Counted from the first letter of the stretch, positions 42,698 through 53,397 are shown. The stretch is 64,000 nt of DNA from Amycolatopsis suaedae (GCF_004214935.1 NZ_SFCC01000003.1:434001-498000), one strand, 5' to 3'. A program made the numbers and translations. The notes: generated from the sequence alone by a model not told the origin.

Positions 42698-43016
42698 CCC
42701 CGGTCAGCGACACCACGGTGTCCAGCAGGCCGGGGAAGCGGTCGTCGATCTCGGTGCGGCGCAGCAGCAGGTAGCTGGTGTTGCCTGCCGCGCGCTGGTG
42801 CACGAGGCCGGCTTCGCGGAGCACGCGCCAGTGGTGGGTGCGGGTCGACCGAGCGACCGGCAGGTTGAACGAGGCGCAGGTCCGTTCCCGCTCGGGTTCG
42901 GCGGCCAGTTCGACGACGACCCGCCTGCGGTGCGGGTCGGCCAGTGCGGCCAGGACAGCGTCCAGCTCGACGTCGCCGAGATCGGGATGCGCGAATTCGT
43001 TGCTCACCCTGGACAT
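42684..43016 (-). CDS. ArsR family transcriptional regulator
   Basis: A 110-residue winged-helix repressor. The HTH runs through VLAALADPHRRRVVVELA and the recognition segment LPVARSTRTHHWRVLREAGLV, ending in the wing region AGNTSYLLLRRTEID. It lacks the ELCVCDL metal motif, so it is probably not an arsenic sensor. The ATG at 43016 abuts a remarkable nested palindrome at 43017-43072. The frame open to 43175 would run through that operator and is rejected. Confidence 0.9.
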   Translation of the reverse strand: MSRVSNEFAHPDLGDVELDAVLAALADPHRRRVVVELAAEPERERTCASFNLPVARSTRTHHWRVLREAGLVHQRAAGNTSYLLLRRTEIDDRFPGLLDTVVSLTGATAR

Positions 43017-43072
43017 GGTACGACAAGTCTCGTACCTTCGGTTAGGTACGAGACTTGTCGTACCTAACCGAA
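43017..43072. promoter_or_regulatory. Nested inverted repeats: ArsR operator region
   Basis: Two perfect inverted repeats overlap. One has 20-bp arms, 43017-43036 and 43045-43064. The other has 15-bp arms, 43037-43051 and 43058-43072. The core GGTACGA-CAAGTC-TCGTACC occurs as two adjacent dyads, which gives two operator sites back to back in the gap between arsR and the small ORF at 43083. This is the expected binding region of the ArsR repressor and could also fold into a large hairpin at the 5' end of the arsR transcript. Confidence 0.75.
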
Positions 43073-43082
43073 GGGGGCGGCC

Positions 43083-43196
43083 ATGCCGGACACACTCGAA
43101 CGGATGCCGCGGGTACGCCTGAGCCGGATGGCCCGGCTCAGGCTCCTGCTGCGTTATCTGCTGGCAGCCGACCACACGCCGTTCGGCATGTGGTGA
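43083..43196 (+). CDS. Small Arg/Leu-rich ORF under the ArsR operator
   Basis: A 37-residue ORF with a plausible ribosome site (AAGGGGGCGG) just before the ATG. It is rich in Arg and Leu (MARLRLLLRYLLAADHTPF in its second half) and ends 6 bases before the stop of the convergent DEAD-box gene. It is the only ORF in position to be the divergent ArsR target. It could be a genuine small protein or the remaining 5' end of a deleted target gene. Confidence 0.45.
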   Translation: MPDTLERMPRVRLSRMARLRLLLRYLLAADHTPFGMW

Positions 43197-43201
43197 CAGG
43201 A

Positions 43202-44575
<1,374 letters not shown>

Positions 44576-44755
44576 TGTTGCCTCTCGGACGTGGAACGTC
44601 GCAAGGAGGCCCGGACGTCCGCACGCAGGCGGGACACGGCGAGTTGCGCCGTAGGCGTTCACAGGGACGAACCCGGCACACCGGTGGTGTGCCAACGGAT
44701 GTAGGGGACCACCGCGCGGATTCGCTGCGGTGCTCGGTTCAGTGTAGCCGAGACC

Positions 44756-44795
44756 GGCGGGGGCCACGCCGCCGGGCGGTTGTGTGGCCCCCGCC
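44756..44795 (-). terminator. Hairpin terminator after the RIO kinase gene
   Basis: A 12-bp perfect stem, GGCGGGGGCCAC (44756-44767) with GTGGCCCCCGCC (44784-44795), encloses a 16-base loop and lies 4 bases past the RIO kinase stop. It separates that gene from the co-oriented DEAD-box gene. Confidence 0.7.
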
Positions 44796-44799
44796 ACGC

Positions 44800-45741
44800 T
44801 CAGCGAAGTCCCGCTGTCATGCGCAGTTCACGGGTCACAGCGTCCACATCGGCCAGATCCGCGGGCAGGCCCCTTCCGGTGAACCAGCCTGCGATGTTGC
44901 GTACGTCACGCGCGAGGAACTCCAGCCCGCGTGGGTTGGCCACGATGTCGACGACCTGGGGGAGGTCGATCAGGACAATCTGTCCATTGTGGACCATGAC
45001 GTTGTACGCCGAGAGGTCGCCGTGGGTGAGCCCCAGCGCGGCGAGCTGTTCGAGCGCGATCGTGGTCTGGTGCCACAGGTCACGCAGCTCGTCCGGGTCC
45101 GGCCGTAGCTGGGCCAGCCGGGGCGCGGCCGTGCCGTCGGCGTCGCCGACGAACTCCAGCAGCAGCTCCGTGCCGTCCCGCTGCACCGGGTAGGGCACCG
45201 GCGCTCCGGCCTCCCACAGTCTGCCGAGCGCGGCGAACTCGGCCACCGCCCACTGCTCGGCGATCAGGTTGCGGCCGAAGGCGGTGCGGGTGGCGATGGC
45301 GCGCATCTCGCGGGACCGCCGCATCCGGCGTCCCTCCAGGTAGCCGGCGTCGCGGTGGAACATGCGATGCTCGGCGGCGCGGTAGCGCTTGGCGGCCAGC
45401 AGGCTCTGCCTGCCGCCGGGGATGCCGCGGCGCAGCAGGTGCACCTCGGCTTCCTTGCCGGTCTTGAGCACGCCGAGTTCGGTGTCGACGGCGGCCAGGT
45501 CGGTGATCACCCAGTCCGGGTGCGGTGCCGGGCCGTGCTCGGCGGCGTCCCAGGTCGACCAGCGGTCGCCGGGGATGTCGGTCTCGGTGTAGGCGTCGGC
45601 CCGCAGGTCGGCGAGCCGGACGCGTTCGGCTTCGGTGAGCCTGCCGCTGCGGGCGGGGGCGGGTTCGTCGTCGAACCGGGCCCTGCGTTGCTTGCGCCGC
45701 ACCGGGGCGTTCTCGATGCGGTCGAAGTCGTGCTTGCGCAC
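44800..45741 (-). CDS. RIO1-like serine protein kinase
   Basis: A 313-residue atypical kinase. The N-terminus is basic and disordered; the RIO domain follows: GKEAEVHLLRR as ATP-contact strand region, LAAKRYR with the Lys, the catalytic loop THGDLSAYNVMV and the metal-binding LIDLPQ. RIO1 family members act in ribosome maturation in archaea and eukaryotes; the role of the actinobacterial form is not settled. It begins with a GTG at 45741 and is next to a DEAD-box helicase, consistent with RNA or ribosome metabolism. Confidence 0.9.
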   Translation of the reverse strand: MRKHDFDRIENAPVRRKQRRARFDDEPAPARSGRLTEAERVRLADLRADAYTETDIPGDRWSTWDAAEHGPAPHPDWVITDLAAVDTELGVLKTGKEAEVHLLRRGIPGGRQSLLAAKRYRAAEHRMFHRDAGYLEGRRMRRSREMRAIATRTAFGRNLIAEQWAVAEFAALGRLWEAGAPVPYPVQRDGTELLLEFVGDADGTAAPRLAQLRPDPDELRDLWHQTTIALEQLAALGLTHGDLSAYNVMVHNGQIVLIDLPQVVDIVANPRGLEFLARDVRNIAGWFTGRGLPADLADVDAVTRELRMTAGLR

Positions 45742-45962
45742 TGGGAGTACTCCCTCTGGTGAAAAGGAAGCCCCAGCGTTGGAACGGGCTGCTCGTGGTC
45801 AGCCTGCCGGGGCGTGCGGACGGGCATGGGTCAGGCCCGCGACGGTCCTTGCCATGGGGCCACCTCCTTCGCGTCCGCCGGCCGCGCCGGCACTCGTGCT
45901 GATCACGCCGACCCTGCCGCACCCCGCTCGCCGCCCGCAACCGATTTACCGGCGCCGGACCT

Positions 45963-46215
45963 CCGGCCCGGCAAAGTCCGGGTGCTGTGCCCCCAATGTG
46001 GCATTGGGGAACTTGAACTCCCCCAATGCCACATTGGGGGAGTTTGCTGGGTCTCTTTCGTGGTGGCGGCTGGGTCTGCTGGGGCGGATGGGACTGGTGA
46101 GGCCGCGACCACCGGGCGGCGGGAGTATGAAGGCCACCTTCATCACATGAGACGACAGAAACTCGGCCTTCACACCGAACGACGGGCTATCAGCCCACGT
46201 GTCCGTGGCCAGCAG
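45963..46215. repeat. Dispersed repeat with AATGTGGCATT palindromes, copy A
   Basis: From CCGGCCCGGCAAAGTCCGGG this block is nearly the same as 62549-62805. It contains CCCCAATGTGGCATTGGGG and its near-complement CCCCCAATGCCACATTGGGG, each palindromic and also complementary to each other. Next come TTTGCTGGGTCTCTTTCGTG, the palindrome ATGAAGG-CCA-CCTTCAT (46127-46143) and CATGAGACGACAGAAACTCG. The two copies differ by scattered substitutions and short indels. Confidence 0.8.
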
Positions 46216-46226
46216 CACCGGACTGT

Positions 46227-46248
46227 GCCGTGAAGGGGCCCTCACGGC
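46227..46248. terminator. GCCGTGA...TCACGGC hairpin next to repeat copy A
   Basis: GCCGTGA (46227-46233) and TCACGGC (46242-46248) flank an 8-base loop. It is followed by CAGACGCCAGGG and CCGGCAAAAGTC, the same downstream context as the hairpins after map and at 62516. Here it is not directly behind a gene. Confidence 0.45.
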
Positions 46249-46651
46249 ATCAGACGCCAGGGCTCCGGCAAAAGTCGGGAGGTCGGGAGCGCGTTATTCG
46301 CGTTCCGGAAGGCGAGACTCGGGTTCCTGAGGACGAGACTCGCGGTGAGTGGTCCGTTGGCGTGAGGGTGGGTTCACGGGCTGGGACGCGGGGTCCGGAT
46401 GGTGAGTGACGTGTTCAGGAACGCGAAACTCGCGGTCCGGCCCGGCAGGTTAGCGCGGGCGGCCCGTTCGGCCAGGCGAGGACGGGTTTGTCCCGCGATC
46501 TGGAACCGCGTGCCGGTCAGCGGGACCGGGGCGGCGGGAACGTGCAACTCGCGGGTCTGGAACGGTCGACTCGCGGGTCGGGAACGGAGGACTCGCGCGA
46601 ACGGGCTGTTCACGCGGGCGATCAGTGCCACGTGAGATCCGGCGTCCACAT

Positions 46652-46691
46652 GGTGAGTTCTGCGCTCACGCACGCGAGTTCTACGTTCCGG
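46652..46691. repeat. GAGTTCTGCG-type repeat, second copy
   Basis: A 40-bp stretch from GGTGAGTTCTGCGCTCACG through the following CGAGTTCTACGTTCCGG differs at one position from 35245-35284. It belongs to a series of related units across 46290-46720. Confidence 0.65.
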
Positions 46692-46754
46692 TACACGAGT
46701 TCCACGCTCGAAACCAGCCACCTCGCCTGCCCGCGACCCGGGACCCTGACACGG

Positions 46755-46780
46755 ATGCCGTGCGGGCCCCTTCACGGCAT
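46755..46780 (-). terminator. Hairpin after the LAL regulator gene
   Basis: ATGCCGTG (46755-46762) and CACGGCAT (46773-46780) form an 8-bp stem around a 10-base loop, 25 bases past the stop of the minus-strand LAL gene. It is a variant of the GCCGTGA hairpin family. Confidence 0.5.
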
Positions 46781-46804
46781 GACGCCACCACATCGGGCGG
46801 GCGG

Positions 46805-49642
46805 TCAGGCGTCGGGCGGGTTCTCGTGCAGCTCGGCGCGGGAGCGGGCGCCGAGCTTGCGCAGCACGCCCGCCACGTGCTGCTCCACCGTGCGCCGGGA
46901 CAGGAACAGCACCTCGGCGATCTCCCGGTTGGTCCGCCCGGCCGCGACCAGCCGGGCGACGTCGCGTTCCCGGGGCGACAGCTCGTTGCCGTAGCCGCGG
47001 CGGCCACGCCGCGAGGGCGTCACCGCGCCGCCGACCCGCAGCACGTGCCGGCAACGCGCCCCGTCCCGGGCGGCTCCCAGCCGCTCGAACTCCTCGGCCA
47101 GCGCGGCGTAGCGTTCCGGGTCGTCCGGGCGCAGCCCGAGCAACCGCTCGGTGACCAGCGCGGCCGGGTAGGGCGCGGGCAGCCGCTCGTAGCGGCGCCG
47201 CGCGTCGTCCAGCCGCTCGACGGCCGCCGCCGGCGAACTCTGGTGCTGGGCCAGGATCCCGGCGGCCTCGGCCAGTGCCGCCCTGGCGTGCGGAGCGTCC
47301 CGGTCGGTCAGCGCGCGGTGCAGCTGGTCCAGTGCCTCCGCGGCGGCACGCTGCCTGCCTGCCCGGCAGTAGGCGTCCACCGCGGGAGGCACCAGCTCAC
47401 CCGCCCACGACCAGACGTTCTTCTGCCGCAGCAGCGCCAGGCCCCGGTCGGCCGCTCCGATGGCCTCGGCGATCTGGTCGCGGGCCAGCAGCATGCGGAC
47501 CGTGCCGCCGAACGCGGCGAGCGCGACCGGCGCGATGGCGTTGTCCGGGTCTCCCACCCCGGCCTCGGCGAACCGGGCGGTCGCGCTGTCCCACTCGCCA
47601 CGCGCGACGGCGAGCGATCCGAGCACCAGCGACAGCTCACCCGCGACCGGCACCAGGTCGCGGTACTCGTCCAGCAGCCGCGTGCAGCGTTCCTCCAGGC
47701 CGGTCCACTCGCCGGTCAGCCAGTCCAGGTGGGCCTGCGTGGCACGCGCGGTGCCGACGACGAACGGCGCACCGCAGTCGGCTGCCAGCTGGATACCGCT
47801 GCGCAGGAACCCCTGCGCGCGATCGAAGTGGCCGGTCCACGCACACGCGTCGGCGAGGTTGCAGTGCGCCCTGGCCAGCTGCCGCTGCTCGGCGGGGGAG
47901 CCGACGGTGGCAGGCAGCTGGTCGATCTGCGCCCACGCCACCGGATCGCCGAGATGCAGCCGGGAGCCGGTGGTGCTGGCCAGCATGGTGGTGCGCACCA
48001 GGCGGTCGGTCGACGCGGCGACCTCGGTGTCCACCTCCGCCATCCACCGCAGGTGCTCGGCCACCGATGCCGAGCCGACGAACGGCAGCGCCAGCACGGA
48101 CTTCGCCTTCAGCGCCAGCGCGGGCCGTTCCGCCAGCTCGTCACAGGCCTGCGCGATCTCCATCCGCCCGGCGGCGATCCCGCCGTACTGCCGGATGAGC
48201 AGCATCCCGAGCCCGAGCCGGACCTCGCCGCGGCACGACTCGGACAGCCGGTGGTCCGACAGCAGCCGCTCCAGTGCCGCGGCGACCTCGTGCTGGGCCA
48301 GGCCGTTGGACGCACCCTGGCTGAACTTCACCGCGAGCCGGTCGACGTCGTGCCTGGCCAGTGCCGGCTCGTCGAGCAGCCGCCGCAGCAGCCGGGTGGC
48401 GGTCGCCGGATCGCCGACCTCGGCCGCCCGGTCGGCGGCCGCCTCGCCGTAGTGCACCCACTCGGTGACGGCGCCGGCCAGCCTGCTGTGCTCGGCGAGC
48501 GCGAGCAGCGGTTTGGGCTCCCTGCGGCTGAGCACCCGGACGCACCGCAGGTGCAGGGCCCGCCGGTCCGGCCCGGCCACCGACCGGTACACCGCCTGCC
48601 GGGCCAGGGTGTGCCGGAAGTCGTACCGCCCGCCGTCCTGCTCCAGCAGGACGGCACCGTCGGCCAGCCGGGCCAGCGCGGGGACCGCGCGCTCCGGCAG
48701 CAGGGCGGCGACCTCGGCGAGCAGTTCGACGTCGGCGGGCACGCCCAGCACCGCGGCGGCGTCGGCCAGGCGGCGGGCGGGCAGCGGCAGCCCGGCCAGC
48801 CGTTGCGCCATCGCCTCCCGCAGCAGTACGGGGACCTCCAGCTCGTCCAGCAGCTCGTCGTCGGCGGTGTGGACGGTGCGAAGGGTCTCCTCGACGACGA
48901 ACGGGATACCGGCGGTCCGTTCGTGCAGCTTGACCGCGAACTCCAGCGACACCGGCTGCTCACCGAGCAGGACGCAGGCCAGCCGCCGCACCTCGTCGGT
49001 GCCGAGCGGGTCCAGGTGGATCAGCGCGCTGGCCACGCCCGGCGCGGGCCGGAACGCTCCGCCCAGCGGCAGCCCGCCCGGCCGTTCCTCGCCGCGGTAG
49101 GTGATCAGGACCGCCAGGCTGGGCGGGGGATCGGCCATCAGCAGCCGCAGCAGTTCCCGGGAGCCGTCGTCGGCCCAGTGCACGTCCTCGACCACCAGCA
49201 ACGCGCCGTCCAGCGCCCGCAGCAGCGCCCGGATCGCCCGGAACAGCCGGTGCCGTTCGGCACGTGGGTCGCCGAGGGGTTCCGGCGCCGGTGGCAGGGC
49301 GGTGACCTCGGGCAGGTACGGCCGCAGCGCTCCGGTCTCCGGGCCGAGCGTGCCGGGCGACAGGTGGTCGCCGGCGGTCCGCAGTGCGTCCAGCAGGACG
49401 CCGTAGGGGAACGGTTCCCGCAGCTGCTGGCATTGCCCGACCAGTACCGCCCGCCCGGCCAGCTCCTGACTGCGCAGCATCTCGGTGACCAGCCGGGTCT
49501 TGCCGACGCCCGCCTCGCCCTCCAGCAGGATTACCGCGGGTGCGGCGGTCACGGCCGACACGAGCGTGTGCAGCTCGGCCTCCCGCCCGACCAGGATCGG
49601 GGAGGAGGTCCGGACGCCTGCCCGGAGCCGCTCGGTACGCAT
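46805..49642 (-). CDS. Large LuxR-family ATPase regulator (LAL)
   Basis: A 945-residue regulator. An N-terminal AAA/NACHT-like ATPase has SPILVGREAELHTLV, Walker A EGEAGVGKTRL and Walker B LLVVEDVHWAD. A long helical middle region (about 300-860) resembles the TPR-like ligand-sensing part, and a C-terminal LuxR HTH (about 880-940) contains LSPRERDVARLVAAGRTNRE. The ATG at 49642 gives the expected start just before the ATPase; the frame open to 49903 is not supported. It is divergent from tandem subtilases, which are candidate targets. Confidence 0.93.
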   Translation of the reverse strand: MRTERLRAGVRTSSPILVGREAELHTLVSAVTAAPAVILLEGEAGVGKTRLVTEMLRSQELAGRAVLVGQCQQLREPFPYGVLLDALRTAGDHLSPGTLGPETGALRPYLPEVTALPPAPEPLGDPRAERHRLFRAIRALLRALDGALLVVEDVHWADDGSRELLRLLMADPPPSLAVLITYRGEERPGGLPLGGAFRPAPGVASALIHLDPLGTDEVRRLACVLLGEQPVSLEFAVKLHERTAGIPFVVEETLRTVHTADDELLDELEVPVLLREAMAQRLAGLPLPARRLADAAAVLGVPADVELLAEVAALLPERAVPALARLADGAVLLEQDGGRYDFRHTLARQAVYRSVAGPDRRALHLRCVRVLSRREPKPLLALAEHSRLAGAVTEWVHYGEAAADRAAEVGDPATATRLLRRLLDEPALARHDVDRLAVKFSQGASNGLAQHEVAAALERLLSDHRLSESCRGEVRLGLGMLLIRQYGGIAAGRMEIAQACDELAERPALALKAKSVLALPFVGSASVAEHLRWMAEVDTEVAASTDRLVRTTMLASTTGSRLHLGDPVAWAQIDQLPATVGSPAEQRQLARAHCNLADACAWTGHFDRAQGFLRSGIQLAADCGAPFVVGTARATQAHLDWLTGEWTGLEERCTRLLDEYRDLVPVAGELSLVLGSLAVARGEWDSATARFAEAGVGDPDNAIAPVALAAFGGTVRMLLARDQIAEAIGAADRGLALLRQKNVWSWAGELVPPAVDAYCRAGRQRAAAEALDQLHRALTDRDAPHARAALAEAAGILAQHQSSPAAAVERLDDARRRYERLPAPYPAALVTERLLGLRPDDPERYAALAEEFERLGAARDGARCRHVLRVGGAVTPSRRGRRGYGNELSPRERDVARLVAAGRTNREIAEVLFLSRRTVEQHVAGVLRKLGARSRAELHENPPDA

Positions 49643-49673
49643 CCATCGCAGCCTAGGTCGATCTTGACGGCTT

Positions 49674-49763
49674 TGACACCACCTGGGGATTCCCGCGCTG
49701 TTGACACCTATTAAATACGGGCGGCTACGGATCGATGCCGTGCTTGTTCCGTAGGTGGTGTCA
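49674..49763. promoter_or_regulatory. Inverted TGACACC motifs between the LAL gene and the protease genes
   Basis: TGACACCACCT (49674-49684) and its exact complement AGGTGGTGTCA (49753-49763) are 68 bases apart, with a third TTGACACCT in between (about 49701-49709). A candidate AT-rich promoter segment (CTATTAAATACG) lies within. The sites may bind the LAL regulator; this is inferred only from symmetry and position. Confidence 0.4.
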
Positions 49764-49809
49764 CCCAACAGTGGTGTTCGCGTGACAGCGTGGTTACGCG
49801 GATGGACTG

Positions 49810-51023
<1,214 letters not shown>

Positions 51024-51024
<1 letters not shown>

Positions 51025-52202
51025 TGCGCCCGGCGATCGCCCTCGCGGGTCTTGCCGGTCTCCTGCTCACGCTGCCGGGAACGGCGGCGGCCGCGCAGCC
51101 GGAAGGCGTCGTCGTCCAGGCCGGACAGCACGTCGCCGGCTCCTACGTGGTGTCGCTGAAGCCGCAGGCCGCCGCGGCGGCCGCGGGTTCGCTGGCCGGC
51201 CGGTACGGCGGGCAGGTCAAGGCGACGTTCTCCGTCGCCATGCACGGGTTCGCCGTGACCGGACTGGACGAGGCAGGCGCCCGCAGGCTGGCTGCCGACC
51301 CCGCGGTGCGGGCGGTGTACGAGGACGGCATGGCCAGGGTGGCCGGCGTCCAGGACAACCCCACCTGGGGCATCGACCGGATCGACCAGAAGAACCTGCC
51401 GCTGGACAGGAAGTACAACTACGCCAACACCGCGCCCGACGTCACGGTGTACATTGTGGACACCGGGATTCGTTACTCGCACAGCGAGTTCGAGGGCAGG
51501 GCCGAGACCGGGTACGACTTCGTCGACGAGGACCCGGACGCGAACGACTGCAACGGTCACGGTTCACACGTGGCAGGCACGGTCGGCGGCAAGCTCTACG
51601 GTGTGGCCAAGAAGGTCAAGCTGGTCGGCGTGAAGGTGCTGGGCTGCGGTGGCAGCGCACCCGACTCGGACGCGCTGCAGGGCATCGAGTGGGTGGCGAA
51701 GAACGTCGTGAAGCCCGCGGTGGCCAACTTCAGCATGACCTTCGACACCCCGGACATCGGTGACGAGGCGATGGCGGGGCTGCTGGCGGCGGGCGTGGTC
51801 CCGGTGGTCGCGGGCGGCAACGACAACGGTGGCAACGCGTGCGACCGTGGCCCGGCGAAGATCCCCCAGGCCATCACGGTCGGGTCGACCGACGCGCGGG
51901 ACAACCGGTCGTCGTTCTCCAACGTCGGCCGCTGTCTCGACCTGTTCGCGCCGGGCAGCAACATCACCTCGGCGAGTCACCTGTCCGACAACGGCAACGC
52001 GACCATGAGCGGGACGTCGATGGCGACCCCGCACGTGGCCGGAGCCGCGGCGCTGTACCTGCAGACCGACCGCTCGGCGACCCCGGCGACGGTCAGCTCG
52101 AAGCTGACCGGCAACGCCACCAGCGGCGTGGTGCGCAACGCCGGTTCGGGTTCACCGAACCTGTTGCTCAACACCGGGTTCATCACCGCGGCCGGTCGCT
52201 GA
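51024..52202 (+). CDS. Secreted subtilisin-like protease (S8), second of a tandem pair
   Basis: A 392-residue paralogue of the preceding protease, with signal peptide (to about residue 23), I9 propeptide and catalytic D146 (VDTGIR), H179 (GHGSHVAG) and S332 (GTSMATPHVAG). The two proteins align along their full length, and both end with a GSGSPN-(K/L)LLN motif, so they arose by tandem duplication. A hairpin cluster follows the stop. Probably exported and self-processed; substrates unknown. Confidence 0.93.
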
Positions 52203-52212
52203 TCCTTCGGGT

Positions 52213-52284
52213 CACCACACGGCCCCCCGTGGTGGCCCGGGTCAGGGAGACCCCGTGCTCGTCACCCCACGCGAGCACGGGGTC
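52213..52284. terminator. Hairpins between the convergent S8 protease and DoxX genes
   Basis: CACCAC (52213-52218) pairs with GTGGTG (52229-52234), and a stronger 13-bp perfect stem pairs 52249-52261 (GACCCCGTGCTCG) with 52272-52284 around a 10-base loop. The second hairpin contains the stop codon of the DoxX gene. They probably terminate both converging transcripts. Confidence 0.65.
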
Positions 52285-52735
52285 CCCGTCGCGTCCGCAG
52301 GTGTGCGACGACCACCGACAGCGTGGCGGCGAGGAACACCACCTGCATGGCCGTCCGGGGGGCGAGCTGGTCGCCGGTTGAGATGGCCAGGCCGTTGGCG
52401 GCCGCGTAGACGTTGGCCGGGAACATCGCCACCAGCAGGACACTGAGCCCGCCCGCGGCCCACGGCGCGGTGCGGTGCCAGAGCAGGGCCGCCGCGCCGA
52501 GCAATTCGAGGACGCCGGTGACGGTGACCAGCAGGCCCGGCGCGGGCAGTGCGGGCGGAACCATGGCGATCAGCTCCGCACGCATGCCGACGAAGTGGGC
52601 GACGCCGGTCGCGGTGAACATGGCAGCGAGCCCGCCGCGGACGGCGACCGGCCACGGTTTCAGCGCGCGGACGCCGGCCGCTCCCGCGGCGAGCAACCCG
52701 AGCGTGACGACGATCAGGATGATGAGCGGGGCCAT
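52262..52735 (-). CDS. DoxX family membrane protein
   Basis: A 157-residue protein with four transmembrane helices (LIILIVVTLGLLAAG at the start; VTGVLELLGAAALL in the middle). The motif TATGVAHFVGMRAELIAMVPP is typical of the DoxX/SURF4-like family. A good ribosome site (GAAGGGAG) precedes the ATG at 52735. It is divergent from a TetR gene, with operators between, so it is the probable TetR target. Family function is poorly known; links to redox stress have been reported for mycobacterial DoxX. Confidence 0.87.
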   Translation of the reverse strand: MAPLIILIVVTLGLLAAGAAGVRALKPWPVAVRGGLAAMFTATGVAHFVGMRAELIAMVPPALPAPGLLVTVTGVLELLGAAALLWHRTAPWAAGGLSVLLVAMFPANVYAAANGLAISTGDQLAPRTAMQVVFLAATLSVVVAHLRTRRGPRARVG

Positions 52736-52758
52736 CGGCCGACTCCCTTCCACTGGAA

Positions 52759-52807
52759 CTTGTCATTGACAAGATTGCGCCCGTCCTGCGAACTTGTCAA
52801 TGGAAAG
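52759..52807. promoter_or_regulatory. Two TetR-type operators between doxX and tetR
   Basis: The 15-bp perfect palindrome CTTGTCA-T-TGACAAG lies at 52759-52773, and an imperfect copy CTTGTCA-A-TGGAAAG at 52793-52807. They fill the short divergent promoter region. The first contains a TTGACA that could be a -35 box. The TetR protein encoded at 52829 is the natural ligand. Confidence 0.65.
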
Positions 52808-52828
52808 ATTCCGGCTAAGCTGTGGATC

Positions 52829-53392
52829 ATGCCGTACCACCACGGTGACCTGCGCCGGGCCGTTCTGGACGCCGCCGTCGCGGCCATCACCGAACGCGGG
52901 CCCGCCGGGCTGAGCCTGCGCGACCTGGCCCGCCGGGCGGGCGTGTCCCACGCCGGACCCGTCCACCACTTCGGTGACAAGGCGGGCGTGCTGACGGCAC
53001 TGGCCGCGGAGGGCTACGACCTGCTGGCGGGCACGCTGGTGGACGCGGAGGCCGAGACGGGCGAGTTCGTCGAGGTCGGCGTGGCCTATGTGCGGTTCGC
53101 GGTGGAGCATCGCGCGCACTTCGAGGTGATGTTCCGGCCGGACCTGTACCACGCCGACGACCCGGAGCTGGTCGCCGCGCGGGACCGGGCCGGGCAGGCG
53201 CTGGCGCGCGGCGTCGGCTCGATGGGCGAGCGGGCCGGGCCGGACGCGCGGATCACCGGCGTGGCCGCCTGGTCGCTCGTGCACGGCTTCGCCACGCTGT
53301 GGCTCACCGGCGCGCTGGCCGACGACCTGACCGGGGACCTGGAGACGGCCGCCCGCGAGGTCGCCGCCCGCCTGTTCCCGGACGACGCCTGA
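52829..53392 (+). CDS. TetR family transcriptional regulator
   Basis: A 187-residue repressor. The HTH occupies residues 5-50 (GDLRRAVLDAAVAAITERG, then SLRDLARRAGVSHAGPVHHFGDKAG); the C-terminal ligand domain contains AVEHRAHFEVMFRPDLYHADD. It starts at the ATG 52829 following two operators and is divergent from doxX. A strong inverted repeat of the dispersed GTGAAGG type follows the stop. Confidence 0.92.
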   Translation: MPYHHGDLRRAVLDAAVAAITERGPAGLSLRDLARRAGVSHAGPVHHFGDKAGVLTALAAEGYDLLAGTLVDAEAETGEFVEVGVAYVRFAVEHRAHFEVMFRPDLYHADDPELVAARDRAGQALARGVGSMGERAGPDARITGVAAWSLVHGFATLWLTGALADDLTGDLETAAREVAARLFPDDA

Positions 53393-53397
53393 AGCAC

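Larger units (their letters stand above)
45742..46804. other. Gene-free region filled with intergenic repeats
   Basis: About 1.06 kb between the divergent RIO kinase start and the 3' end of the LAL regulator. It holds a copy of a dispersed repeat of about 250 bp (45963-46215), a terminator-like hairpin (46227-46248), a long series of degenerate GAGACTCGCG/GAGTTCTGCG-type units (about 46290-46720) and a second hairpin (46755-46780). I found no convincing gene; the frames that cross it change sense with every repeat unit. Confidence 0.7.

Noticed and set aside
45814..46233. 139-codon ORF (and its counterpart at 62574-62810) with CPQCGIG cysteine motifs
   Set aside because: The apparent zinc-ribbon-like CPQC motif is just the translation of the CCCCAATGTGGCATTGGGG palindrome. 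The two copies diverge by indels and the frame crosses non-coding repeat, so a repeat is the better explanation.
46290..46720. CRISPR-like array
   Set aside because: The repeated GAGTTCTGCG-type units are short, degenerate, irregularly spaced and without unique spacers, and no cas gene is in the window.
46625..49714. 1029-codon plus-strand open frame
   Set aside because: It is antisense to the LAL regulator, which has an ATPase and a LuxR domain; the plus frame is low-complexity and starts inside repeats.
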